A stretch of 64,000 nt of DNA from Alistipes excrementigallinarum. Lineage in GTDB: Bacteria > Bacteroidota > Bacteroidia > Bacteroidales > Rikenellaceae. Both the position numbers and the translations under genes were made by a program. This document shows positions 8,389-17,101 of the stretch, piece by piece. Each line of letters opens with the position of its first letter. The first letter of the stretch is position 1. The stretch spans positions 5,401-69,400 of the forward strand of contig DXIP01000020.1 in the NCBI GenBank assembly GCA_019112825.1, in the 5' to 3' direction. Under the pieces are notes generated by a model, which did no database searches, had not been told where the DNA came from, and worked only from the letters and a program-made list of their open reading frames with translations.

Positions 8389-9591
8389 ATGGTAATCTTG
8401 GTATTGAACTGCGGTTCCTCGTCGATTAAGTATCAGGTCATCGACATGGAGCCCGCGTCGAGCAAGCTGCTCGCGAAAGGCCTTGTCGAGCGTATCGGCC
8501 TGGCCGAAGGCGACCTGACCCACAAGCCCGTCGGCAAGGAGAAGTTCGAGCTGCACCAGCCAATTCCCGACCACACGACCGGCATCCGTCTGGTGCTCGA
8601 CGCACTGACGGACCCCGCACACGGCGTCATCGCCTCGCTTGACGAGGTGAAGGCCGTCGGCCACCGCGTGGCCCACGGAGGCGAGTTCTTCCCGGCCAGC
8701 TGCCTGGTCGACGAGGAGGTCAAGGAGAAAATCCGCCGCCTGTTCGACATCGCCCCGCTGCACAACCCCGCCAACCTCGAAGGTATCCTCTCGATTGAGA
8801 AGGTGCTCCCCGGCACGCCCCAGGTAGCCGTCTTCGACACCTCGTTCCACCAGACGATTCCGGCGGTGAACTACCTCTACGCACTGCCCCACGCCTACTA
8901 CGACAAGTACCGCGTCCGCAAGTACGGCTTCCACGGAACGAGCCACAAGTATGTGGCCAAGGTGGGTGCCAAGCTGGCCGGGCTGGACTTCGAGCACTCG
9001 AAAATCATCACCTGCCACATCGGCAACGGGGCCTCGGTGACGGCCATCCTCAACGGCAAGTCGTTCGACACGTCGATGGGCTTCTCGCCGGTCGACGGTC
9101 TGGTGATGGGTACGCGCTGCGGCAACGTCGACCCGTCAGCCATCACCTTCATCGGACAGAAGGAGGGAATGAGCTACGCACAGCTCGACGAGATGATGAA
9201 CAAGAAGTCGGGCGTGCTGGGTCTGACCGACCTCTCGAGCGACATGCGCGACATCGACGCCGCCTACGACCGCGGTGACGAGCGCGCCATCATCGCCCGC
9301 GACATGCACTACCGCCGCATCAAGAAGTTCGTCGGCGAGTATGCCGCCGAGATGGGGGGCGTCGACCTGATTGTCTTCACGGGCGGCGTGGGCGAGAACT
9401 CCTCCGAGATGCGCGAAGCCGTAGCCACGGGGCTCGAGTTCATGGGCGTGAAGTTCGACTGCGAGGCCAACCGCGGCGCACGCGGCGTGGACAAGCTGCT
9501 CTCGACGCCCGACTCGCGCGTGAAGGTGGCGATGATTGCCACCAACGAGGAGCTGGTCATCGCAACGGACACCTACGAGCTGGTGCGCTGA
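8389..9591 (+). CDS. ackA: Acetate kinase
   Basis: 400 residues, the normal length. It interconverts acetyl phosphate + ADP and acetate + ATP, the last ATP-forming step of acetate fermentation. It belongs to the ASKHA sugar-kinase/Hsp70 fold: NCGSSSIKY near the N-terminus, the conserved VGHRVAHGGE, the KYGFHGTSHKYV block, HIGNGASVTAI, and DLIVFTGGVGENS near the C-terminus. It is followed by ptb and buk on the same strand. No phosphotransacetylase (pta) is adjacent, so acetyl phosphate must come from Ptb, from a pta elsewhere, or both. Confidence 0.97.
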   Translation: MVILVLNCGSSSIKYQVIDMEPASSKLLAKGLVERIGLAEGDLTHKPVGKEKFELHQPIPDHTTGIRLVLDALTDPAHGVIASLDEVKAVGHRVAHGGEFFPASCLVDEEVKEKIRRLFDIAPLHNPANLEGILSIEKVLPGTPQVAVFDTSFHQTIPAVNYLYALPHAYYDKYRVRKYGFHGTSHKYVAKVGAKLAGLDFEHSKIITCHIGNGASVTAILNGKSFDTSMGFSPVDGLVMGTRCGNVDPSAITFIGQKEGMSYAQLDEMMNKKSGVLGLTDLSSDMRDIDAAYDRGDERAIIARDMHYRRIKKFVGEYAAEMGGVDLIVFTGGVGENSSEMREAVATGLEFMGVKFDCEANRGARGVDKLLSTPDSRVKVAMIATNEELVIATDTYELVR

Positions 9592-9766
9592 CCCGGTCCG
9601 GACGACGAAGCGAGGCTTCCGAAACGTCCGCGGCGGGCGGCAACACGGGCCGGCACCGCAGGGTGAAGCTCCGCAGGATGAGACTTCGCGAAGTGAAGCA
9701 CCGCAGGGTTCCGGAGGCTCCGTTCCAAACGACACAACCACACAAAAAACACATTCATAGAACGTT

Positions 9767-10672
9767 ATGATTAAGCATCTTACCGAAATCGTCGAAGAGG
9801 CGAGAAAGAAGGGCAGAAAGCGCCTTGCCGTGGCCTACGGACAGGATTCGCACACGCTCGAGGCGGTCTACAACGCCTACAATGAGGGTCTCGTGGAGCC
9901 CACGCTCTACGGTGACAAGGAGGTCATCGAGCAGGTATGCCGCGACAATGACATCGACATCAAGGTCTTCAACATCGTCAACGAGCCCAACGACGTGAAG
10001 TGCGTGCAGCAGGCCGTTGCCGCAGTGGTTGCAGGCAATGCCGACGTGCTGATGAAGGGTCTGGTTTCGACCGACAAGTACATGCGCGGCATTCTGAACA
10101 AGGACGCCGGTCTCTTCCCGCCCAAGGGCGTGCTGAGCCACGTCTCGATTGTCGAGATGAAGAGCTACCACAAGCTGCTCGTCATCTCCGACGTGGCGGT
10201 CATTCCGCTGCCCGACTTCAAGCAGAAGATGAAGCAAATCGGATACCTCTCGGCTACGGCCAACCTGCTGGGCATCACCACGCCGAAGATTGCCTGCATC
10301 GCCCCCTCGGAGCAGGTGCTGCCCAACGTCATCTCGTCGACCGAAGGCGCGCTGCTGGCCAAGATGGGTGACCGCGGCCAGCTGGGCAACGTCATCATCG
10401 ACGGCCCGCTGTCGCTCGACGTGGCGCTCTACAAGGAGGTTGCCGAGCACAAGAAGGTGAAGGGCTCGTCGGTAGCCGGCGACCCGGACTGCCTGCTCTT
10501 CCCCAACCTGGAGTCGGCAAACGTCTTCTTTAAGTGCGCATCGCACCTCTGCGGCGGTGAGCTGGCTGCCATGGTGATGGGTACGAAGGTTCCCTGCGTG
10601 CTCACCTCGCGCGGCGACACGAGCCTCACCAAGCTTTATTCGATTGCACTGGCCTGCCTGGCTGCGAAATAA
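9767..10672 (+). CDS. ptb: Phosphate butyryltransferase (phosphate acyltransferase)
   Basis: 301 residues, the length of Ptb enzymes. It converts acyl-CoA + phosphate to acyl phosphate + CoA, butyryl-CoA being the classical substrate. Recognised by the PTA/PTB fold and by blocks such as NADVLMKGLVSTDKYMRGIL, SHVSIVE, VISDVAVIPLPDF and the C-terminal LTSRGDTSLTKLYSIALA. The 175-nt spacer after ackA contains short direct repeats around ACCGCAGGGT and may hold a separate start. buk begins 48 nt downstream, and the Ptb-Buk pairing argues for acyl-CoAs longer than acetyl-CoA. Substrate range (butyryl, isobutyryl, acetyl) cannot be told from the sequence. Confidence 0.92.
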   Translation: MIKHLTEIVEEARKKGRKRLAVAYGQDSHTLEAVYNAYNEGLVEPTLYGDKEVIEQVCRDNDIDIKVFNIVNEPNDVKCVQQAVAAVVAGNADVLMKGLVSTDKYMRGILNKDAGLFPPKGVLSHVSIVEMKSYHKLLVISDVAVIPLPDFKQKMKQIGYLSATANLLGITTPKIACIAPSEQVLPNVISSTEGALLAKMGDRGQLGNVIIDGPLSLDVALYKEVAEHKKVKGSSVAGDPDCLLFPNLESANVFFKCASHLCGGELAAMVMGTKVPCVLTSRGDTSLTKLYSIALACLAAK

Positions 10673-10720
10673 TCGGGAACCCACCGACGAACCGAAACCA
10701 ACCAACCTGAAACTGCTTTT

Positions 10721-11788
10721 ATGGGTTCCAAGATTTTAGCCATCAACCCGGGCTCCACCTCGACCAAGGTCGCCCTCTACGACGACGAGCATCCGCTGCT
10801 GGAGCTGACGCTCCGCCACTCGGCCGAGGAGATTGCCCGCTTCGACGACATCATTTCGCAACTCGACTGGCGCCGTGAAATCATCCTCTCGGCGCTGCGC
10901 GAACAGCACTTTGACATCCGCGAACTGGCGGTGGTCATCGGCCGCGGCGGGCTCGTGAAGCCCATTCCGGCCGGAGTCTACGAGGTCAACGACGCCATGC
11001 GTCACGACCTGCGCCACGCCTCGCGCGAGCACGCCTCGAATCTGGGCGGACTGCTGGCGGCCGACATCGCGGCCATGGCCGGCGTGAAGGCCTACATCGC
11101 CGACCCGGTGGTGGTCGACGAGATGGACGACGTAGCCCGCATGAGCGGACTGCCCGACTGCCCGCGCCGCTCGATTCTCCATGCGCTCAACCAGAAGGCG
11201 ACCGTGCGGCTCCACTGCGAACGCGTGGGGCTGGTCTACGAGGAGCACAACTTCATCGTGGCGCATCTGGGCGGCGGCATCTCGGTGACGGCCCACAAGC
11301 GGGGTCGCATGGTCGACACGAACAACGCCCTCGACGGCGACGGACCGATTGCTCCCGAGCGTGCCGGTTCGCTGCCCACCTCGGGGCTGGCCGACCTCTG
11401 CTTCTCGGGGCGCTACACGCGCCACGACGTGGAGCGGCTGCTGGCCGGCAAGGGGGGCATGGTGGCCCACCTGGGCACCAACTCGGTCATGTCGGTCATG
11501 GAGCGCATGCGCGCCGGCGACGAGGAGGCCAAGCGCTTCATCGAGGCGATGTGCTACACGATTTCGAAGGAAATCGGCGCCATGGCCGCCGTGCTCGAGG
11601 GCAAGGTCGACGGCATCGTCCTCACGGGCGGCATCGCCTACAACGCCCCCGTGACGGATGCCATCCGTCAACGCTGCTCCTTCATCGCTCCCGTTACGGT
11701 CTACCCGGGCGAGAACGAGCTGGAGGCGCTCATGAGCAACGCGTTGGCCGTACTGCGCGGCATCTGCACGCCGAGGCTCTACACCTGA
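10721..11788 (+). CDS. buk: Butyrate kinase
   Basis: 355 residues, standard for Buk. It transfers phosphate from butyryl phosphate to ADP, giving butyrate and ATP. It is in the acetokinase family but of the shorter butyrate-kinase type: AINPGSTSTKVALY at the N-terminus, VIGRGGLVKPIPAGVYEV, FIVAHLGGGISVTAHKRGRMVD, and VDGIVLTGGIAYN near the C-terminus. Directly downstream of ptb, which makes its substrate. It ends in front of a strong bidirectional terminator. Some Buk enzymes act on branched acyl phosphates, so isobutyrate or isovalerate are alternatives. Confidence 0.94.
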   Translation: MGSKILAINPGSTSTKVALYDDEHPLLELTLRHSAEEIARFDDIISQLDWRREIILSALREQHFDIRELAVVIGRGGLVKPIPAGVYEVNDAMRHDLRHASREHASNLGGLLAADIAAMAGVKAYIADPVVVDEMDDVARMSGLPDCPRRSILHALNQKATVRLHCERVGLVYEEHNFIVAHLGGGISVTAHKRGRMVDTNNALDGDGPIAPERAGSLPTSGLADLCFSGRYTRHDVERLLAGKGGMVAHLGTNSVMSVMERMRAGDEEAKRFIEAMCYTISKEIGAMAAVLEGKVDGIVLTGGIAYNAPVTDAIRQRCSFIAPVTVYPGENELEALMSNALAVLRGICTPRLYT

Positions 11789-11818
11789 GGGCTGCGGGCG
11801 GCGAAATGACCCGCCGAA

Positions 11819-11872
11819 CAACAAAACGAGGAGCGGGTGTCCCGACCGGGACACCCGCTCCTCGTTTTGTTG
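11819..11872. terminator. Bidirectional terminator between buk and the flippase gene
   Basis: A perfect 25-bp stem (11819-11843 with 11848-11872) closes on a 4-nt GACC loop. The arm ends are AACAAAAC and GTTTTGTT, so each strand has a T-rich tail. It separates the convergent buk (+) and flippase (-) genes. Confidence 0.9.
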
Positions 11873-11880
11873 CGCAGAGC

Positions 11881-13335
11881 TTACCGCCGACGCTGCAGCT
11901 GCCGGCGCACCAGGCCGACCACCTCGCCGAAGGCCTCGAGCCGGAAGAGGGCCGACAGCCCGACATAGACCGCCACGCCGACCACCACCTCGAGCACCAG
12001 CCGCAGCAGGTCGTTGGCGGGGCCGTAGAGCTCCGTCAGTCGCACGAGCAGGAACATGAGCGCCGTCACCGCCGCCACGGGAAGCAGCGTGCGGAGGAAG
12101 CGTCCGAAGGTGAAGAGCGTAAGGCGCAGCGAGGCGGCCACGTTGATGAGCATCTCGAGCAGCCCGTAGAGGGCCAGTCCCCAGACGACGGCCATCACGC
12201 TGCGGGGAATCGTCACGATGAAAATCACCGTCAGAACGGCCTTCTTGGCCACCTCGAGCCGGAAGATGGTCCTTCCGTCAGCCTTCACCTTCAGCACGTT
12301 GTAGGCCACCATCGCCACCGGCCAGAAGAGGCCCGCAAGACACAGCACCTCGAAGTAGGGCACCGCCGGCAGCCACTGCCGGCCGACCAGCACGGCGAAC
12401 ATGTCCTGTGCAATGGCCGCCATGCCCGCCATGACGGGAAAGAGCGCATAGGCAACCACCATCACAATCTGGCGGTAGCTCTCGGCGAACTTTGCCGCAT
12501 CGTGCTTGATTTTGGCCAGCGCCGGGAAGATGACCCCCTGCACGGCCTGCATGGTCGAGGTGATGGGCAGGTCCTTGAGCTTCTGCGCCTGGTCGTAGCT
12601 GCCCAGCGTCGCCGGGGTGTAGAGCTTGCCGATGAAGAGCTGCGGAATCTTTGTGTAGAGCGCTGCGAAGAGGTCGGAGGCCATCAGGCTGAAGCTGTAG
12701 GGGGCCATGCGGCGCAGCGAACCGACGCTCCAGCTACCCGACGGGCGCCACGAGCTGAGCCACCAGAGCAGCAGTGCCCGCACGGCCATCTGCAGCACCC
12801 GCTGCGCCACGATGCTCCAGACGCCGAAGCCGGCCAGCGCCAGCGCCACGGCCGCCACGCCGCTCACCAGCGAGGCGGCGAAGGTGACCTTCGAGAGCAG
12901 GGCGAAGCGGAACTGCCGCGTGAAGAGCGTCTGCTGGATGACGCACAGGGCATTGACCGGCAGCAGCAGGAAGAAGACCGGAGCAAGGGCCGTCAGCTCG
13001 GGCATGGCGTAGTAGCGCGCCAGAAGCGGCGAAAGGGCCACCAGCAGCAGGTAGAGCGCCACCGACACCGTCACGTTGAAGAGGAAGACCGACTTGTAGT
13101 CCTCCTGCAGCGGCGAGGTGCGGCGCACAAGCGTCTGCGAGAAGCCGCTGTCGACGACCACCAGCGCAAAGGTCGAGAAGACGGTCAAAATAGCAATCAG
13201 ACCGAAGTCCTCGCGCGTGAGCAAGCGCAGCACGACGATGCTCACCCCCATCTGGAGGAGCATCGTACCGACCTTCTCGCCGATACTCCACGCCACGCCG
13301 CGCGCAACCTTGACCTTCAGCTCACCGCTGCCCAT
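11881..13335 (-). CDS. Wzx/MATE-type lipopolysaccharide flippase
   Basis: 484 residues. A polytopic membrane protein of the polysaccharide-exporter (MVF/MATE-like) superfamily, with about 12-14 hydrophobic segments. The N-terminal signature is of WzxC-type proteins: VKVARGVAWSIGEKVG, LLTREDFGLIAI and SGFSQTLVRR. It would move lipid-linked oligosaccharides across the inner membrane for capsule, exopolysaccharide or O-antigen. No glycosyltransferases lie next to it, so its cargo is unknown. It ends 8 nt from the shared terminator with buk, and its start is 74 nt from the pyk stop codon, same strand. Confidence 0.88.
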   Translation of the reverse strand: MGSGELKVKVARGVAWSIGEKVGTMLLQMGVSIVVLRLLTREDFGLIAILTVFSTFALVVVDSGFSQTLVRRTSPLQEDYKSVFLFNVTVSVALYLLLVALSPLLARYYAMPELTALAPVFFLLLPVNALCVIQQTLFTRQFRFALLSKVTFAASLVSGVAAVALALAGFGVWSIVAQRVLQMAVRALLLWWLSSWRPSGSWSVGSLRRMAPYSFSLMASDLFAALYTKIPQLFIGKLYTPATLGSYDQAQKLKDLPITSTMQAVQGVIFPALAKIKHDAAKFAESYRQIVMVVAYALFPVMAGMAAIAQDMFAVLVGRQWLPAVPYFEVLCLAGLFWPVAMVAYNVLKVKADGRTIFRLEVAKKAVLTVIFIVTIPRSVMAVVWGLALYGLLEMLINVAASLRLTLFTFGRFLRTLLPVAAVTALMFLLVRLTELYGPANDLLRLVLEVVVGVAVYVGLSALFRLEAFGEVVGLVRRQLQRRR

Positions 13336-13409
13336 CGTCGTACCCCCTTTCAGCTACTGGTTTCTTCGCTTGTCCGTTCGCTCCATACGCCCTCCGACCG
13401 GTCCGCAGG

Positions 13410-14885
13410 TCAGCGCACCATGCCGGCGGCAATCTCCTCGTTACGGTGACGGATGTTGCGCACGTTGGCCAGCTCGACATACGACGCGCCGCCGTCGGGA
13501 CCGAAGCTGCCGCCGACGATGGCCAGCAGGTCCTCCTCGTCGAGCTTCGTATACTGGTCGATGAACTCCATGGCGTCGATGAGGAAGTGGTACTTGTCGT
13601 TGACCTGCTGGTTGCGCAGGATGGCCACCACGCCGTACGAGAGGCCCAGGATGCGCTGTGCATGGCGCTGGTAGCAGACCGCCACGACGGGCTTGCGGCC
13701 GCGGAAGGCGGCCACGTAGCGGCCCGTACGCCCCGTCTTGGTGTCGAGCACCACATAGCGCACCGGCAGGTTGGTGCTGGCGCGGACCACCGTACGGGCC
13801 AGCTGGGCAGTGATTTCGTGGTTGACCGAGACCATGTTCATGTCAATCATCGGGGCGAAGTGCGTCTCGTCGCGCTCAATCTCGCGCGCCACGCGCGACA
13901 TCGTCTCGACGGCCTGCACGGGATAGTCGCCCATGGCCGTCTCGTCGCTCAGCATCACGGCATCGACCCGTTCGTAGATGGCGCTCGCCACGTCGCTCAC
14001 CTCGGCCCGCGTCGGGCGGGGGTTCTTCACCATCGAGTAGAGCATCTGCGTGGCGATAATCACCGGGCGCTTGGCGGCGATGCACTTCTCGACGATGCGG
14101 CGCTGCGTATTGGGAATCGCCTCGGCCGGCAGCTCGACACCCAGGTCGCCGCGGGCCACCATGATGCCGTACGACGCCTCGATAATCTCGTCGATGTTGT
14201 TCAGACCCTCCTGGTTCTCGATTTTCGAGATAATCTTAATCGGGCTCCGGTGCGCGTCGAGAATCTCCTGCACGGCGGCCACGTCGCGGGCGCTGCGCAC
14301 GAACGAGTGGGCGATGAAGTCGACATCGTTGCGCACGGCCCACTCGATGAAGCGGCGGTCCTTCTCCGTAACCGACGGAAGGTCAATCGAGACGCCCGGC
14401 ACGTTGACGCTCTTGCGCGAGCGCATGCAGCCACCCACCGTAAATTCGCAGCGGAGCTCATCGTCGCTCTTCTCCAGGACGCGAATCTCCATCTCGCCGT
14501 CGGCGATGAGCATGCGCGCCCCGACGGGGATGTCGCGGACGATGGTCGGGACGTTCATGTAGACCACCTTGCGCGTAGTGAGGTCGTCGCCCATCGAGCC
14601 GCGGACGCTCACGATGTCGCCCACCTGGAAGTGGATGCCGTTGCCGTACTCCTCGGCGATGGTCGTCACCCGAATCTCGGGGCCCTTGGTATCTATCATA
14701 ATCGGAATGGAGGGGTTGACGCGGTGCACCGTCTCCACGATGCGCGTGGCGCTCTCCTCGCTCACGTGGGCCGAGTTGATGCGCACGACATCCATACCTG
14801 CATCGTAGAGCTCCTGGACAAACTGTTCGGTGCAACGGAAATCCGACATCGTCGCAACCACCTTGGTTCTTTTCTTTCTGTACAT
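13410..14885 (-). CDS. pyk: Pyruvate kinase
   Basis: 491 residues from the ATG at 14885 (MYRKKRTKVVATMSD). It converts phosphoenolpyruvate + ADP to pyruvate + ATP. Domain order: TIM barrel with RINSAHVSEE, MIDTKGPEIRV, the Mg/K-binding IISKIENQEGLNNIDEII (the catalytic Lys), and MVARGDLGVEL; a B domain; then the allosteric C-terminal domain. The frame is open further upstream, but that stretch is the aroQ gene on another frame, so the 14885 start is preferred. It is cotranscribed with aroQ, which ends 11 nt upstream. Confidence 0.96.
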   Translation of the reverse strand: MYRKKRTKVVATMSDFRCTEQFVQELYDAGMDVVRINSAHVSEESATRIVETVHRVNPSIPIMIDTKGPEIRVTTIAEEYGNGIHFQVGDIVSVRGSMGDDLTTRKVVYMNVPTIVRDIPVGARMLIADGEMEIRVLEKSDDELRCEFTVGGCMRSRKSVNVPGVSIDLPSVTEKDRRFIEWAVRNDVDFIAHSFVRSARDVAAVQEILDAHRSPIKIISKIENQEGLNNIDEIIEASYGIMVARGDLGVELPAEAIPNTQRRIVEKCIAAKRPVIIATQMLYSMVKNPRPTRAEVSDVASAIYERVDAVMLSDETAMGDYPVQAVETMSRVAREIERDETHFAPMIDMNMVSVNHEITAQLARTVVRASTNLPVRYVVLDTKTGRTGRYVAAFRGRKPVVAVCYQRHAQRILGLSYGVVAILRNQQVNDKYHFLIDAMEFIDQYTKLDEEDLLAIVGGSFGPDGGASYVELANVRNIRHRNEEIAAGMVR

Positions 14886-14896
14886 GTATTGTCTCG

Positions 14897-15334
14897 TTAA
14901 ATCTGTTGTTCGTTTCGTTTGAGCCTCAGCGCCTCGACACCCAGCAGGTAGGAGTCCATGCCGAACCCCATGATGGAGCCCGCCACGACGGGGGCCAGCA
15001 GCGAGGTGTGGCGGAACTCCTCGCGGGCGAGAATCGACGAGATGTGGACCTCGACAACCGGCACCGCAACCGCATCGACCGCATCGCGCAGCGCCACGGA
15101 GGTATGGGTATAGCCGCCGGCGTTGAGCACCACCCCGTCGCACGTCTGCTCGGCGCGCTGGAGCGCATCGATGAGTTCCCCCTCGACGTTGGACTGGAAG
15201 TGGATGAATTCGACGTCGGGATAGCGTTCCGCAAGGCGTCGCATGAGGTCGTCGAGCGTCTCCGCGCCGTAGACCGCGCGGTCGCGCCGCCCCTGCAGAT
15301 TGAGGTTGGGACCGTTGAGAATCAGAATCTTCAT
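14897..15334 (-). CDS. aroQ: Type II 3-dehydroquinate dehydratase
   Basis: 145 residues from the ATG at 15334 (MKILILNGPNLNLQGRR), the family's usual start and length. It removes water from 3-dehydroquinate in the shikimate pathway. Visible motifs are NGPNLN, FHFQSN-like FIHFQSNVEGELID, the substrate-binding LNAGGYTHTSVALRDA, and VEVHISSILAREEFRH with the catalytic His. A frame open to 15478 would cross the promoter box at 15384-15391 and is rejected. First gene of an aroQ-pyk transcript; aroA and aroC are 36 kb away on the plus strand. Confidence 0.96.
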   Translation of the reverse strand: MKILILNGPNLNLQGRRDRAVYGAETLDDLMRRLAERYPDVEFIHFQSNVEGELIDALQRAEQTCDGVVLNAGGYTHTSVALRDAVDAVAVPVVEVHISSILAREEFRHTSLLAPVVAGSIMGFGMDSYLLGVEALRLKRNEQQI

Positions 15335-15383
15335 CGTTGGACTGAGGCTGCGGTCCCGCTCCGCGGCGGGACCATTCTCCGGG

Positions 15384-15391
15384 CAAAGATA
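15384..15391 (-). promoter_or_regulatory. -7 box for aroQ-pyk
   Basis: TATCTTTG on the minus strand, 50 nt upstream of the aroQ start. It lies 23 bp from the thiL box at 15415-15422, facing the opposite way. Confidence 0.65.
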
Positions 15392-15414
15392 CAACATTAT
15401 TCGATTATTTTCGA

Positions 15415-15422
15415 TACCTTTG
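15415..15422 (+). promoter_or_regulatory. -7 box for thiL
   Basis: TACCTTTG on the plus strand matches the consensus and is 98 nt upstream of the thiL ATG. The leader shows no TPP-riboswitch (thi box) features. Confidence 0.6.
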
Positions 15423-15519
15423 CGTGACGTTTCGGTTCCGACGCTGCAGCTGCACGGCGGGGCATCTCCCTCGCGCAAGCAGCCGCGCGCCGCACAGAGA
15501 CAAAAGCAAACAGACCACC

Positions 15520-16458
15520 ATGACCGAATTCGGATTCATCGACCACATACGCACGCTCTTCGCCGCGCTGCCCGACAACGGCTTCGAGGGCATCGGCGAC
15601 GACTGCGCCGTACTGCCGCTCCAGGGCGGCGAATCGTTGCTCTTCACGGCCGACCTGCTGACCGAGGGGGTGCACTTCCTGCGCCACGCAACCACGGCCC
15701 GCGAGCTGGGCTGCAAATCGCTTGCCGTCAATCTGAGCGACGTTGCCGCCATGGGGGGCCGCCCCGTAGCGACGCTCCTCTCCATCGCGCTGCCGGCCGA
15801 TGCTGCCGGGGCGTGGGCTGAGGAGTTCATGGAGGGCTACCGTGCGCTCTCCGAAGAGTACGGAGTCGCCCTCATCGGAGGCGACACGACCGCCTCGAAG
15901 GGGGGTGTCACCATCAACGTGACGGCCATCGGCCGGGCCGCCGACGGCTGCATCAAGCGGCGCAGCGGCGCCCGCCCGGGCGACGTGCTGCTCACGGCCG
16001 GGCTGCTGGGCGAATCGGGCGCCGGGCTGCAGGACCTGCTCCAGGGGCGCTGCGACACGCCCTGCGCCGCCATCCACCGCATGCCCCGTCCCCAGGTAGA
16101 CGAGGGGCTCTGGCTCGGCACGAGGAGCGAGGTGACGGCCATGATGGACCTCTCGGACGGTCTGGCCTCGGACGTGCGCCACATCATGGAGTGCTCGGGC
16201 GTCGGCGCCGACATCGACCTGGAGCGCATCCCGACCGCCCCGGGCATCGACCTGCGGACGGCGGCCTGCGCCGGCGAGGACTACAAGCTGCTGCTCTGCG
16301 CCGAGGCGTCGGGGGTCGATTCGCTCATGGAGGCCTTCGAGGCCCGCTTCGGGGCGCCGCTCTACCCGCTGGGCCGCATCACCGGAACGCACGAGCTGCG
16401 CTGGTGCGAGCACGGCACGCCCAGTCCGCTCGACTGGCAGGGGTTCCACCACTACTGA
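15520..16458 (+). CDS. thiL: Thiamine-monophosphate kinase
   Basis: 312 residues from the ATG at 15520 (MTEFGFIDHIRTLF). It phosphorylates thiamine monophosphate to thiamine pyrophosphate. It belongs to the PurM/HypE/ThiL fold: GIGDDCAVLP near the N-terminus, FTADLLTEGVHFL, the NLSDVAAMGGRP metal-binding block, LIGGDTT, MMDLSDGLASD, and AGEDYKLLLC. It stands alone, followed by its own terminator. Confidence 0.95.
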   Translation: MTEFGFIDHIRTLFAALPDNGFEGIGDDCAVLPLQGGESLLFTADLLTEGVHFLRHATTARELGCKSLAVNLSDVAAMGGRPVATLLSIALPADAAGAWAEEFMEGYRALSEEYGVALIGGDTTASKGGVTINVTAIGRAADGCIKRRSGARPGDVLLTAGLLGESGAGLQDLLQGRCDTPCAAIHRMPRPQVDEGLWLGTRSEVTAMMDLSDGLASDVRHIMECSGVGADIDLERIPTAPGIDLRTAACAGEDYKLLLCAEASGVDSLMEAFEARFGAPLYPLGRITGTHELRWCEHGTPSPLDWQGFHHY

Positions 16459-16805
16459 CACGCTCCGCAACCGGCTCCGCCGCACACCGCCGCCCCGTCG
16501 CACGGTTATCCACAACAGCACGATACTCCACCAGATGAAGCTGCGCGGCACATCCAAAAGCCGCGCAGTCCCGAAAATAAAGAGGAGAGCGTCTTCGGAC
16601 GCTCTCCCCTGTTTTTTATCGCTTTCGTATCCCGTTCGGACACCCCACACGGCCTGCCCTGTCCGACCCGGTGCTTCTTCAACGCAGCACGGTCTGTCTG
16701 GCTCTCCCGATTCATCAATCGGGGCCTGTCCTGTCCAGCCCCTCCCCTGTCACTGCCCGGCGCCCACAAGCCTCACGCAACCCGGCCCCGGAGCCTGCCG
16801 GCCGC
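16459..16805. other. Intergenic spacer, 347 nt
   Basis: Lies between the convergent ends of thiL (+) and the ftsB-like gene (-). It holds the thiL terminator at 16584-16617 and otherwise C-rich low-complexity DNA with repeated CCTGTCC words (about 16662, 16725, 16749). No gene is seen. Confidence 0.5.
16584..16617 (+). terminator. Rho-independent terminator of thiL
   Basis: GGAGAGCGTC (16584-16593) pairs perfectly with GACGCTCTCC (16598-16607) around a TTCG tetraloop, followed by CCTGTTTTTT. Confidence 0.9.
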
Positions 16806-17081
16806 TCAATCATCCATGAGGAAGACCCGCTCGTCGCGCCGCTGCATGCCGTAGCGCTCGCGGGCATACTCCTCGAGGTAGTCGTCGTAGCGCAGCCGCT
16901 CGACGAGCGTGCTGTCCTGGGCTATTTTCTCGCGATACTCCTCGGCCTGACGCCGCAGCGTCCCGATTTGCCCCTTGATTTTCACGGCATGGACCAGATT
17001 GCGCCCCACCACGAAGAGCATGAAGAGCACCACGACGGTGGTCAGAAACCGCCAGAACTTGCGTCCGAAATGGAGGGTCAT
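16806..17081 (-). CDS. FtsB/DivIC-like septum formation protein
   Basis: 91 residues from the ATG at 17081. One membrane segment (~13-29, LTTVVVLFMLFVVGRNL) is followed by a coiled coil (~33-62, IKGQIGTLRRQAEEYREKIAQ) and the family ending YLEEYARERYGMQRRDERVFLMDD. The ARERYGM block is the DivIC/FtsB signature. Such proteins join FtsL and FtsQ in the divisome at mid-cell. Last gene of hpt-queE-ftsB-like, 20 nt after queE. Confidence 0.85.
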   Translation of the reverse strand: MTLHFGRKFWRFLTTVVVLFMLFVVGRNLVHAVKIKGQIGTLRRQAEEYREKIAQDSTLVERLRYDDYLEEYARERYGMQRRDERVFLMDD

Positions 17082-17101
17082 CTTCGATTGGGACAGAGGG
17101 G

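Noticed and set aside
15335..15478. N-terminal extension of aroQ to 15478
   Set aside because: Runs through both divergent promoter boxes and is not part of the conserved family start.
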